A stretch of 64,000 nucleotides of DNA from positions 844,951 to 908,950 of the forward strand of contig JADCRB010000096.1 of assembly GCA_021464245.1 (NCBI GenBank). Direction: 5' to 3'. Both the position numbers and the translations under genes were made by a program. A model generated the notes under the pieces. It ran no database searches and was not told where the DNA came from. It worked only from the letters and a program-made list of their open reading frames with translations. Shown one piece after another: positions 48,901 through 60,431 of this stretch. Position 1 is the first letter of the stretch. Every line of letters starts with the position of its first letter. The stretch comes from Carallia brachiata (lineage: Eukaryota > Streptophyta > Magnoliopsida > Malpighiales > Rhizophoraceae).

Positions 48901-49495
48901 GCAGAGCCACCCTTACGAATTTTGTGGGAAGTCAACTAACTCCTTCAAACAACAAAGCAATCTTTAACAGCAACGGCGAAAACATTGAAATCATAAAGTA
49001 CCTGCCATCCTGCATAGTCCATCCAGATAGATTGGCTGCTTTGGTGAAGGCAGCCCTCCATCGTTGTACTTTCTCCAAATTTTCCTTGAAACAGTCATCA
49101 TGTCCAGCAAATGCTTCTGCAAAGATTCCAGACTGTTTCCTGACGTCTGATGGACTTACATGATAGAAAACTGGGATAACATTCTGTCCACGGCTTTCAT
49201 TGCATTCAATTATCTTTGCAAGCTCATCTAAGCACCATTTGGAGGATGCATAGTCTTTGGAGAAGACGATAACAGCAAACTTGGACTCTTCGATGGCTTT
49301 CAAAAGCGCCTGTGAGATTTCTTCTCCTCTTTCGAGTTTTTTGTCCATGAAAGTATAGATCGATTTCCGGCGCAAAGCAGCATCGAGATGGCTTACGAAA
49401 CCATGTCGAGTATCTTCACCCCTGAAGCTCAAGAAAACATTATGTCTGCACAAATGGGAATGGGGAGAAGCAGAAGAAGTGGAAGCCAGGGCCAT
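45956..49495 (-). pseudogene. TNL-4: decayed and 3'-truncated paralogue of TNL-3
   Basis: Exon 1 (49002-49495) is an open TIR domain (MALASTSSASPHSHLCRHN, FLSFRGEDTRHGF, SSKWCLDEL). Exon 2 (47353-48445) begins with TGA where TNL-3 has TCA, and then carries several 1-base losses against TNL-3: in the P-loop near 48263, near 48150, in kinase-2 near 48033, and near 47860, 47727 and 47637. The MHD site reads MQD. Exon 3 (46872-47194) is frameshifted. Exon 4 (from 46717) has TAA for AAA near 46665. Similarity to TNL-3 ends abruptly at about 45956, inside the LRR exon, so the last LRRs and C-JID are gone. Only the TIR exon could still make a domain. Confidence 0.9.
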
Positions 49496-50777
49496 GGGAA
49501 AACTGTTGAATGTGTTTTCAGCAAAGGGAATGCAGTAGATACATAAGCGGCAAACAGAATGAAAGACAAATAAGCTTCTGATATAACATGGCTCTACTTT
49601 TTTGGTCAACATTTGCATGTAATGGTGGGCAGGCCGCTCCAATTTTCGCCAATTGTCACTGAATTCAACGGTAAATGGTCATGCCGGGGATCAAATCCAT
49701 CTACAGAGAGTAAATAATTAATTTTTTACACGTCACCATCGACTTACGATTCAGATTGTTTAAACAAAGAACTGATTGCTAAAACAAAACAAGTTCTTGT
49801 TCACTTTCCAGGACAACAAATTAGATTCCACGTTATTGCCGCCCAAGCCCAACAAAATAAACATATATATGTTGTCTTTTTGCTAGATTTCTTTCCTGTC
49901 ATTGCCTTTTGGCGCCAATTCCGGCACTGAAAAATATAAGTCTCCTAATCCTTCCAAGCACTGTAAAACGTAAATTGCACATCACTCGTCACAACAAAAA
50001 ACTGGATAAATAGAAAGGGTTAATTATAAACTTTTCGATAACATAAAGTTTGTTTTTGTTCAACTATATCACATAAACTTTGATTTTAGTTTCAAATCTA
50101 GTACAGCTTGGTAAGTCCCTCATGTGGCAAGCCAGCGTGGTAATAAAGGCCAGGTGGGCATGCCACCTGGACAACTAAGGAATCAGAAATAACAAAGATT
50201 AAATATCAAAGAATAGAAACTAAAAAAAAATTGTAAAAAAACGATAAAAAAAGAATCTCTCTTCCTTCAAAAAACAGAAATAGCAAATCATTCTTCACGA
50301 CAGAACAGAAGGCATGCGAGTGGATAGGCTGTGTGACTTCTATATGACTCATTAAATGACTCCACATAGTCAAATTCTACCGAATAACTAACAAATTCTA
50401 AGAAACACTGCAATACAACAGATTAAACAAAGACCAAGTCCAAAACCCCAAATCCAGCCCCAGCCCCGACAACCCCAATTCCCCAAGAAAAAGAATGAGA
50501 GAGACCCAACTCAGAAAATGGGACCTTTTCAATGGGGATAATTGAACAAGCAATAATGACGGTGGCGAGGAGGAGGAGGATGAGGAGAATGATCTGGACA
50601 GCAGAAGGCACAGGTGAAAACAGCCATGGAAGAGGAGGAGGAGAAGAGGATGTAAATATCCTGCGATGCCATTGCCAAGGCCCTGCACGCTTCATTGCCG
50701 TTATCGCACACTCAGAAATTGCTTGCTTCAACGAAAGTGGGCCCTCAGTCCCTCTTGATTTGTCAGGCTTCTCACAC
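49496..50777. repeat. Duplicated flank B2, left part
   Basis: Upstream region of TNL-4, collinear with 38282-39590 beside TNL-3. It ends at the target duplication of the LTR element and resumes at 54298. A frame of 102 codons (50423-50731, minus) corresponds to the region of the small hydrophobic frame at 39.3-39.5 kb, but in a different reading frame. I do not call it a gene. Confidence 0.8.
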
Positions 50778-50782
50778 CAAAG

Positions 50783-51103
50783 TGTTATGACCTGGAGGGA
50801 ATTTGGGAAAGAATAGAAGGAGAGAGGAAGAATAGAGGAGATTTAAGAAGATTTAAGAAGAAGAAGAACCAGAAGAAAGGGAGGAATAGAGATTCATTGA
50901 AGTAGGAGAAGAATGCATATGAGCATAAGCTTTACAAAATCCATGACTCTTACTCCCTAGACATCAGGCCTCTTATATGCCATTCTGTAAAGACTAACCG
51001 ACTGATTGCAATTGAACTAATTACAAGAATGCTGTAGACTGTTTCTTAGACTTGGACCTATAAGTTGGATTGGACTTGATCCACCAGCTTCTGGGTCTTA
51101 ACA
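50783..51103 (-). repeat. LARD-like element, 3' LTR (left)
   Basis: 321 bp, TGTTATGACCTGG to GGTCTTAACA. It carries about 15 bases near its inner end that the other LTR lacks. Confidence 0.85.
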
Positions 51104-51118
51104 ATTCCTCCCCCTCAA
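51104..51118 (-). other. LARD-like element, polypurine tract
   Basis: On the minus strand a purine run directly before the 3' LTR. It fixes the direction of the element. Confidence 0.75.
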
Positions 51119-51311
51119 CCAAATCCTTGTCCTCAAGGATTTGTGAAATACAACCTTGACACTGAAATTGAGAAAATGGAAATTTCTGGAGCAGGCTCTT
51201 GTCTGCAATATCTCTAACTAGTGCAGCAATTGGATTAAACATAGCCATTGCACCAACTGCAAAATGACTTGGACGTTGTGTACAGTTTCTTTAAGCTCTC
51301 TATCTTTTAGG

Positions 51312-53085
51312 TCAAACATGTCTAGACATCAAAGTCTTGATCTTGAAACTCAGTAACAACTCTCTTTTCCTTGAGTGGTATGGCTTCATGGCTTCGCAAT
51401 AGATCTTTTGTGTAGACAAAATTGCCATGCAAGTACCACCATGCAACGACCCTACATGATGTAAGATCACACACTTGACCACAAAAAGAACCAAGTTCTT
51501 GGCATTCTCATCGTGGAAAATAGTCACAATGCAGTAAATTGATTTGCTTAGAATAGCACCCATGGGATATGCTCTTGAATGCGCTAGAAAAAATTCCTTT
51601 GTAGTCATTGAGACATCCCCTTTTCCTGTATTCTGAGTTACCACTTTAGTATTTGTTGGTACCAGCAATTGATTCGGAAGTAGCAAGCTTGCCTTCTTCC
51701 CTATGGATAATTCAACAGCCAGCAAACAAGATAGAAATATCAAAATAACAGCAGCATTGCTGCCACATAATTGACCATCCCCAAATTTGTCCTCCTCGCA
51801 GGAGTGTGCAGTCAAGGAGGCATCTCCAATAAATCTAACAATTTTGTTGACATCTGAATTATTATTAACATTTTTCCCCCAGTGCAGAACATTCTAGTTC
51901 CCAAGGATGGATGAAAAACTAACATGATATAACCCAGCCTCAAGATTTGCAAGAGCAAGTCCCATAAATAGAGCACCAGTCTCCCTACTGGATTCCAAAA
52001 ATTGAATTTCAACATCAGAATTCCTCCCACTCAACAATTGACAATGCAACATTAGAATGCCATATTTTATCTTCATTTTAATACGAGGTCTTGAGTCCTT
52101 ATCAAGATTAATGACACCAAGCCACCTGTACACTTTGACTCCAAAGGATACCCAAGAAATCCAAGGATAGTGAATTGACAATATTATAATCCCCTTTGTT
52201 TTAAACCACCCATCCAAATTTTCATTTGTAGTGATGCCAACAATAGATTTAATATCCATTGCACATTTCCTGCTCATATTATTATACATTTTTGTAATTG
52301 ATAGACCCACACCGAAATGCATACTCAAACCCCAACCATTAACACAAATCTGCTTTATGCCTTCACTTGCAGCAGGTAACAAGTGGAACAAGTCAACTTT
52401 GACATCAGGTATGATATTCACGTTCTTCAAATGAGTTATCAACTCTGCCACAAACAGTGCACCTCTCCAACCCAAAGCATTATACCTATCATAGCCAATG
52501 ATCACATTAACATACATTTTTACTCCAACTCACCATCACTTACTACTGTCATTCTTGGAACTTCAAATAGCAAAACTGAGTTCCCATCCCTCAAGGGTGG
52601 TGGAGTATCGGTGGGAGCAAAAGACTTAGAAATAGGAACACACCCATCCAACTCGATAGTTTTAACATCTATAAGCACAATGGTTGTAAATGTCCCCTTA
52701 CACCAATCCCTGATGACCACTTCTTCCAACAATATGTCAATTCCATAATCACTAACGACAGTACAATGGTTACTTGGTTCAACAACACCACCCCCTTAAA
52801 AACTAGTATTCCGTGGCCTTGATCATTCATCAATACCCAACGCCAATAGAAGTCAGCCTCTTCAAAGAGTCTTTGCTTGCAAAAATTTTGGACCAGTACC
52901 CACTGCATGAAATTCCCTTGCAAACCTCTTGCAAAAATTTGGCAGGAGTTGGCATCAACAGCCTCCAAACAACGTTGCTCAAGCAAGACAGTGAGCAGGA
53001 CATGGCAACTCAAAGGATCCAATTCAAAATTCCAAAAACGCAAACCATCAAACAGTTGGAAGTCAAATATGGGGTTGCTCACCAA
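51312..53085 (-). other. LARD-like element, internal open frames of unknown nature
   Basis: Successive minus-strand frames cover most of the interior: 52669-53085 (138 codons), 52520-52732 (70), 51894-52517 (207) and 51312-51815 (167). They are longer and less repetitive than chance frames elsewhere in this AT-rich window, and look like one broken coding region (for example GWRGALFVAELITHLKNV and YRWLGVINLDKDSRP). None shows a retroviral protease, RT, integrase or zinc-knuckle motif. I do not recognise the family. Confidence 0.45.
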
Positions 53086-53153
53086 ATCACATCCACAATC
53101 ACAAGAATTGAAGCAAGAGTAAACTTGTGATAAACATAGCTGTTGGGTATCTA

Positions 53154-53861
53154 CTAATCAAAATAATAGACAACGAAGGCCATTAGCGGAGCTATAGAGA
53201 GGACCTTAGATATGACGTTGAAGGTGACACCGTTGATGCAGAACCTGTATTGATGCTCGGCACCGTTGAAGAACTCGAGGAGGCAATCGAGGTTTCGGTA
53301 GGGGATTTGGTGGAGTTTCAACTCAGAGATAAGAGATTTCATTTTTACTCTTGTTCGTGTAACTTCGAAAACCGTTGGAACACCGCCTATAGATTCTACC
53401 AGGCCAAGTTCTGACAATCCACACCCTATTTTTTTGGAAAACAACTGCGGATGACTCTCACAACGGTTCTCTACTGTAATCTGACCCATCCACGAACCAT
53501 TAGCAGGAAGAATGAATGGAGCCGTGTCCAATGTCGCTGAGGGCTCCACAATCATCCAAGCTTTGTTCGGTTCTACGATCCTGTTGTCCACACCCAATTC
53601 GCTCAATTCTGATTCTAAACCTTCATTAGGAGAATCAAATACGATTCCGTAAGCAGCGGTTACGAAGGAAGTCTTTGTCACAGCACTATCATCCGGCACT
53701 TCCAAGTTAGAGCGTTGATGCAACAATTCCTAGATCTGCTTGAATGAAGCTTGGAGGTCGGCACAGTAACTGTCTCGGAATTGATTTAAAGATTCCTGCA
53801 TTTTGGACAGAAAACTATCCAAACGAGCTGGAAGCATATCCAGAGTCTGCAGTGTCTCCAT
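53154..53861 (-). pseudogene. LARD-like element, gag-position open frame with one stop
   Basis: From ATG at 53861 the frame reads METLQTLDMLPARLDSFLSK, a helix-like start similar in style to Gypsy Gag N-termini. It continues to QASFKQI, TAG (53730-53732), ELLHQRSNLEVPDDS and on for 190 codons to a stop at 53154. Without the TAG it would be 235 residues. It sits directly after the 5' LTR and primer site, where gag normally lies, but has no capsid or zinc-knuckle motif I can name. Confidence 0.5.
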
Positions 53862-53970
53862 GATAGGCTTTTTTTTTTTTGGGGAAAAATCGAAAAGAAC
53901 AGTAGAATAAGTTGAGGAGTTCAAGAAGAAGAAAGAATGAGAGTTTGGCGCAAGAAGCAGCCCAAGGATG

Positions 53971-53986
53971 GCCGCTCTAATTCCAA
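53971..53986 (-). other. LARD-like element, primer-binding site
   Basis: On the minus strand TTGGAATTAGAGC directly follows the 5' LTR. It differs by two bases from the iMet-type TTGGTATCAGAGC. Confidence 0.6.
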
Positions 53987-54292
53987 TGTTAGGACTGGAG
54001 GGATTTGGGAAAGAATAGAAGGCGAGAGGAAGAATAGAGGAGATTTAAGAAAATTTAATAAGAAGAAGAACCAGAAGAAAGGGAGGAATAGAGATTCACT
54101 GAAGTAGGAGGAGAATGCAGATGAGTATAAGCTTGACAAAATTCATGACTCCTGCTCCTTAGACATTAGGCCTCTTACATGCCATTCTGTAAAGACTAAC
54201 CGTCTTACTGCAATTGAACTAATTGTAAGAATGCTGTAGACGATTTCCTAGACTTGGACTTATAAGTTGGATTGGAGGTGATCCAACACACA
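53987..54292 (-). repeat. LARD-like element, 5' LTR (right)
   Basis: 306 bp, starting TGTTAGGACTGG on the plus strand and ending CAACACA. It pairs with 50783-51103. Confidence 0.85.
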
Positions 54293-54297
54293 CAAAG

Positions 54298-56903
54298 TTT
54301 CCAAGTTTTATAATTATCGTGGTTATTATTTTGCTAAAATGGATTGAAGTTTTCCTGATGTCTTTGTTTTGTTCTTCTTAAGTTCAATTCACCAGTACCC
54401 AGAAGTTGATCATTCTCTCTGTATTTGGAAATTCAGAGAGAGATGACAAGAGGGGAGAGAATCTAGCGCAAAACAGAAATTTGTAAATGTTTTTTTTTTT
54501 TTTTTGGATTTTTTTTATTCTCGTTGCACGCAAAAATTTATTGCTTTCCGTCGAGTTATGTTACTAACAGGCTAGATTGGGAACTAAAGCCAAAATTCAT
54601 GATATAATTGAAAAGGGAAAAAAAATTAAATTCTATGGAGATTAATGAGCTGTATCATGAATGGAAGCACAATTAAATCTGAAATGTAATAATTGGCGCC
54701 ATAGGGTATGATTTATTATCCAGCTGTCGATTCGAGTCTCTGTCTTGTTTCTGCAAGTAATTTAAAAAGGGGAAAATAAATAAATATTCAACTGATTAAA
54801 CTGCCCATTAGTTTGTGCATTTTATCTTTTTTAAAAAATTTACAATATAGATACAATTAACGTAAATTTGAAAGAGCCATAACAAAAACATATATATAAT
54901 TATTACAAAAGGCATATACAAAATATATAATTATATACAGTCATTTGATGATACATATTTTACTTATCTGTGCACATATACTAAGATTTTCCAGTTAAAA
55001 AAAAAAAAAGCAGGAAAAAGAAAAGAATTCCATTGTAGCCTTTTTCCCAAGTTCCGTGTAGCCTCTTTATTGAATTCCTGCTAAGGTTCTACTCACGTGT
55101 GTGCACGTAATAAGACTACACTGGATTTTGTGGCTCTGTGTACGTATGGGCTGGCGGTTGGCTGGGAAATCTCATAGGATATATTTTAGCGCGGAGTTCC
55201 GGTGTAGCCTTTTTCTGGCGATCGATGAGCCCTTAATCAACAGAACGTTTCTTGGTGCTTTCCTCTATTCCCTAGAGTAATTGCCTAAAAGGTTTGTTTG
55301 TTGTCCAGCATTTATGGTGGTCCTCGTTTGTGACAGATAAATGATAAACAATATATCTTTCGGTCCTCTTTCTTTTAGATTCAATACTTTTTAATGGACG
55401 ATTCAACAATTTTTAGAACTCATATAGTGGTGATGTTTCCTGGATTTTACTATCCGTCTTGAATTGATTTCTAAGATACCTATAGCTTTATTTGCACCCA
55501 CATTTGTAGATTAAATTCGTAGAGATGACCTATTTCAATTATGTACATTAGATAAAACAAAAGGATAGGTTTATAATAATAATAATAATAATAATAATAC
55601 AGGTATAAATGGAATTAGCAGTAAAAGAGCAAATGTGATCAAAATGGAAAGCAAAACTTGTTATCAAAATTCAACCTTCCAAAAGTTTTTACCATGCTGC
55701 GTCTTGAATTTCAATTTGAGCATTTTTGGTGGAAAGATTGATCCGTGCTTTGAAACGGTCTGTTTCAGTTTGGTTTGATGTTTTGTGTCTCAAAGGATTG
55801 ATACCTGAGGTACATCACGAAGAAAGAATAATAATTGAAGCTCAATTTTTATGCGAAAAAAAAAATAATAGGGCAATAACAATAAGCAAAGGATACCACC
55901 GAAGTGAGTGACTTGGTGGTCATTTAGAAGCTTTTTCCCCTCCACAGCTCGAGTTTGGATACGTCGACTCTAATTTTTTAGAATTTATGTTGAGAGTATT
56001 TAGTTAGATTTTAAATTCATTAATATTGTGGTCGATTGTAAAAAATTTTCTTAAACTAATTTATATTTTTGGTGGTAAGTCTGTTCATACAAAATAGTTA
56101 AATAAAGTATTCAAATAGAGTAATCGACTTCAATTTATAAGTATAACAATTAACAGGCCTGCTATTCATTTTTTTTCTTAAACCGAAAAAAAAAAATTTC
56201 ATTGTGCAAAGGAGGAGACATAAAATAACTAGGGTCAGATTCATTTCAAATGCACATCATCAGGTCAGAGAACGCCAGAACGGTGATCGAATTGACAAGA
56301 AAGTCTCAATGGATTGCTCAAATATGTATTTAATTAGTATAAAAAAAATTTTGAAAAAAATTTAATAAATACTTAACAAGTAATGTGAATTTTTTTATTT
56401 TTTTATTTTTTTACTATTTTCTCAATTCACTCTTTTTAATAATTTCTTTAAATTTGAAAAAGTCTCCTTTTCTATCCTCAATAATTGCCAATAATTACTT
56501 TTTTCCGTTTTTGAATTTTGTGCACAATCACTCCTATCATTATTTTACACAAGATAATTACCTATAATCAATGCAATCATCTATAATTAAACAAATCATT
56601 AATCACCATTTACATGTAGTATAGTAACGTTTTTTAAAGTAAGTCAGAAATAAAAAGACAAAAAATGTTTTTATCAATTCTCCCCATCTTGCTGTTACAT
56701 TGACTTTGGTTTTTTCTTTCACCATGCCAAAGTCCAGTGAAAGGTTAGACAAAATTTATGGTAATTAGTTATTTAGTGTTAGATAATGGTTAACATGGGA
56801 AGAAAAGAATGAATAATAAATTACAGTAAAAAGAAAGAAAGAAAAAGTAATTGCCAAATTGAACTACGCGCCAAAAAAAAGAAAGAAAGTTATAGAATTA
56901 AAA
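54298..56903. other. Gene-free region
   Basis: To about 54410 it is the right part of the flank shared with TNL-3 (compare 39580-39690). Beyond that it is AT-rich without recognisable genes. It includes a (TAA)n run (about 55572-55599) and a tRNA-B-box-like GATTCGAGTC near 54730 without a matching A box. Confidence 0.45.
55572..55599. repeat. (TAA)n microsatellite
   Basis: About nine units of the trinucleotide in an AT-rich stretch. Confidence 0.85.
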
Positions 56904-58480
56904 TCTATACTAATAGCCAAATTGTATAGTAATAATGGACATAACAAATAAAGTTATTAATTTCTTAAAACGAAAGAGTTTTGATCAAAAAAAGTGAAAA
57001 TAATTAAATCCACACGACACATGGGCTGAATTCTAGATGCTAATAAAAAAATGATAAAGTTAAAAAATATTAAATTGAAATATTTTTGTTTTTTTACTTA
57101 ATTCATGAAAAAACTGCCATGTAGATACTATAAATGTTCTTGCAAAAATTATCATAAATTTTTTGAATGAAAATAATGACAATTTGCGTTTCCTCATCCT
57201 CAATAATGATAATTTTGAAAGACAACGAATTGTCATTGCCATATATAACTAGTCAAAACGAATAAAAAGAATAATTCAGTCTAAAATTTTTAAAATCTTC
57301 ATGTCATTCTTAACTTAATTCGGTTACTTATACTCCCAGCACAAATTCCCTTTTATAGACAAAAGGTAAATTGCGGTCGAGTACAATATTTAGTTTAAAA
57401 TTTGTTAATACTGTGGTCGAATGTAGGAGATGTCCATTCGATACTATTAGTATTTGGATGGTGGGTCCTCCCTATAGAGAAGTTGAATGAGGACGAAATA
57501 GGTGATTCTTGGTATCGGCCCAAAGATTCGATGACCCATATATCAATGAGGTGATTTTTTTTGTCAAGAAAAAAAAAAGGACAAAATGTTGTACCATTAT
57601 GGTATCAATAATTATTACTTAATAAAAATATTTACATCTAATAATCTCCCATTTTTCTTTGATGTTCTTACCTAAATAAGTTTGATTACAAGGAACGCTT
57701 TCTAGTTGAATAAATTAATTTGAAAGAAATAATTACACAATAACAGAATAATTATGGAAAGAAATAATTACATATTAAAGAAACAATTGATGAGAAACGT
57801 AAACTTCGAATGTTAGAGATAACTCTATAAAATTCCTTGATTACTAGAAGGCAGTTATTTGAATACACGAACCAAAATCTTTAACCTCTCTCTATCTGTG
57901 TCTCTGTCTCTGGTTAACAAAGGAATTTGACAATGAGGTTTTATTGTAGTTGCCAAGGACAAAAACAATTAGCTAGCATTCCTTACTTCTCTATCTTTGT
58001 AATTTGTTGTTGACGGTATGAAATTTAGTAGTTTATGGTAGTTTATGATATGCTTTGTTCAATAGAACAAACTGCCTTTAACTAAAAATCCCTTGAAATT
58101 TTCCTGACTCTTTAACTATTTGTTTTCACTTTTACAAATCTTTACATATTTTTTTTATTCGTTCGATAATTCAGCTTTGAAGTCTTTTATTCTTGAACTG
58201 CAAATGAAATTTTATAACAATTTTGATGATTCTCAGATAAGCAATATTGTTGAAAGATGATACACTAAGAGCAATACTCTTTATATTTACGAAATCCAAC
58301 TTGAAGGAAATGCCGGTTCTCTACCCATGAAAGTAAATATTTAATATTTTTTTATTATAATTCACATTTGAAATCTATGTACAAATAATTATTTCCTCCT
58401 TCATGAACATAAAAAGTAGAGGAACTCAAACGCGATGTGGGTCTGAATGATCCCATCGCCGAGGAACCTATAGTCAGAGT

Positions 58481-59112
58481 TAGGGCCGTTCACGGGTTGA
58501 GTTAAGCGGATTGAGTGGTATATCTGCATCTAATATGTCGTTGGTAGGTTAGATGATTTTTCATTTGTACTTAATCTGTCGTACAACTCAATCTATTCAA
58601 TCCAATTTACTATTGACGGATTGAATTGAATCAGTTTTAGCGGGTTACATGTAATAAAAAAATTATAATTTTTTTCAATTTACAATCATTATCAATTATT
58701 AAATTTATAAATATTTTAATAAAATAATATACTCACGTCATTAATCACAATAATTTAAACAATAAGTCATTAGTTACAGCAATAATTTGAAATAATCGTG
58801 TGTGTATATATATATATATATATACAAAATTTATAAATATTTTAATATACATTTGTTACCACCTACACATAAAAACACACACACACACACACAGAAATTT
58901 ACACACACACAAAAATTACACACTCACACGTATAGGCGGATCGGGTTGGATTAGACAGATTGAACGTCCAATCTGCATCCAATCCGTCTTTAATAGATTT
59001 TAAAATTTTAAAACTGCAATTAATCCATACTTTACATTTTTGGTGGGTATGAGTTCATGCAGATTGAATTGGTTGGATTGGATCAGGTTGGTCGATTTTT
59101 TGAACAGCACTA
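58481..59112. mobile_element. hAT-type MITE
   Basis: 632 bp flanked by the 8-bp duplication GTCAGAGT (58473-58480 and 59113-59120). The left end reads TAGGGCCGTTCACGG; the reverse complement of the right end reads TAGTGCTGTTCAAAA. The interior has inverted GGATTGGA/TCCAATCC-type words near both ends and (TA)n and (CA)n runs near 58805 and 58876. No coding capacity. Confidence 0.8.
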
Positions 59113-59706
59113 GTCAGAGTTAAGTTACTGATAGTGCAGACCTTAGTCAAAATATGGTTTAAATTTTTGATGGCGAATCTGGATGGTTATTTGAATTTTT
59201 AAAAATTTAGATAACTGATATTGCTCAAAGAGATGGGTATAGCAATTGAAACACTCAATTTTAATTTTAATTCTTCTTGCATCAAGTTAGAGCACGTCTA
59301 TTGAGGAGATGCTTAACCCAATTTAATTGATCATTTTGATAAATATAGTCTATTCATATTTTTTCTTTTTTCAAAAAAAATTCAAAATTTTTATAATTAC
59401 CAATATGGTACTATCATAATGTTCTTGACATGACAAATCATAAAAATTAATGATTTTAGGATGATTTAGATAATTTTATATATTATTATTTTATAAGATT
59501 GGCATTTTCCTAATTACTGAGGTCAAAATAAATATCTAATTAATTTATTAATATCACGTGTAATAAGTAATTAATTTTGGATTATTTATTTACAAAAATC
59601 ATATAGAATTTTATTTTTACTCTCCATGTACCACTTAATGAGATTTTTTTTCAATATATTCTATATTGTTATGCAAATTTTAAAACTTAATTTTTAATTA
59701 ATTATC

Positions 59707-59738
59707 TAAACCCGCGCATTGCCCGGGCTAAGTGCTAG
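59707..59738 (+). other. Helitron 3' terminal hairpin and CTAG
   Basis: GC-rich hairpin in otherwise AT-rich sequence, followed by CTAAGTG and CTAG. It defines the element's end. Confidence 0.7.
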
Positions 59739-60431
59739 TTAAAAATAATTTCAATCCTTTCCAACCATTCGAGAAAAACAGCATAAATTTTTCGAAGGCA
59801 AGCAAAAATTGCCACATATTTTAAAAAGAATCAATCTTTGGCGATACTTTCCGAAGATTTTGCATTACATTAATTAGTTTTTATTTTTTGAAGACTATAA
59901 GCATGGTGGCAAAACATATATTTTTTGTTTAATATATTTATGCAGTAAAAATGGAAGAAAAATGAGAATTACAAATCATCGGCAGTTTGTCGTCCAATGT
60001 TAACCATATAAATTGAAATGAAAAAGTAGTACTTAAATTTTTAAAAGTAAAATAAATTATTAATGAAGTCTTTTGCAGTCATTACACATACAAACAACCA
60101 TTTTAACAACATTTTGACTAAATATTCAAAAGTCTATCAGAATTTTTTTTTTTTTTTAGTGCTTTCAGTACTATCACCAAACATTAACAATCAGCAACTT
60201 TATGAGCCGTAAGTAGAGACCTGCTTCATGGGAATTGGCCCATCATGCTTTTACAGAGAGTAATATGGTTACTGATTGGAGGGCAAAGCTTGCTTTTTAA
60301 GTTTCAACATAGAGGAGTTCATTTCGAATATGATTGGTCCACCATTCTTTTCTTCATGACCCACGTGCTGCTGTCAACACGGCAAGGTTGGCCCCACGTG
60401 ATTGGGATCACCAATCAGGGAAGACCCTAGG
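59739..60431. other. Spacer downstream of TX-2
   Basis: AT-rich to about 60200, then more balanced sequence. A 61-codon plus frame (60245-60430) has no family resemblance. No gene called. Confidence 0.4.

Larger units (their letters stand above)
50783..54292 (-). mobile_element. LTR element without pol domains (LARD-like, Gypsy-type tail)
   Basis: Target duplication CAAAG (50778-50782 and 54293-54297). LTRs at 50783-51103 and 53987-54292 both begin TGTTA and end CA. The purine tract GAGGGGGAGGAAT (on the minus strand) lies next to the left LTR, and an iMet-like primer site (TTGGAATTAGAGC, minus) next to the right one, so the element runs on the minus strand. The 2.9-kb interior encodes no reverse transcriptase, RNase H or integrase that I can see. 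Just before the purine tract the minus strand reads ILEDKDLVEGEELLRP. This recalls the LEDK...GG..VRP end of Ty3/Gypsy polyproteins, and suggests a Gypsy origin with the pol genes replaced. The matching place beside TNL-3 (about 39577) is empty. The LTRs differ at many sites, so the insertion is not recent. Confidence 0.85.
56904..59738 (+). mobile_element. Probable non-autonomous Helitron
   Basis: The 3' end is convincing. CCCGCGCATTGCCCGGG at 59711-59727 can form a 7-bp stem with one mismatch and a 3-base loop. It is followed 7 bases later by the terminal CTAG (59735-59738) and then T, as expected for insertion between A and T. The 5' end is a proposal: A followed by TCTATACTAATAGCC at 56904 has the TC start and the form of plant Helitron left ends. 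No Rep or helicase frame is present. A hAT-type MITE is nested inside. Confidence 0.5.

Noticed and set aside
50398..50731. Frames of 60-102 codons on the minus strand upstream of TNL-4
   Set aside because: They derive from GAG/GGA-rich DNA. The frame differs from that of the duplicate near 39.3 kb, so there is no sign of protein-level conservation.
54690..54760. GATTCGAGTC near 54730 as a tRNA
   Set aside because: No pairing acceptor arm and no convincing A box.
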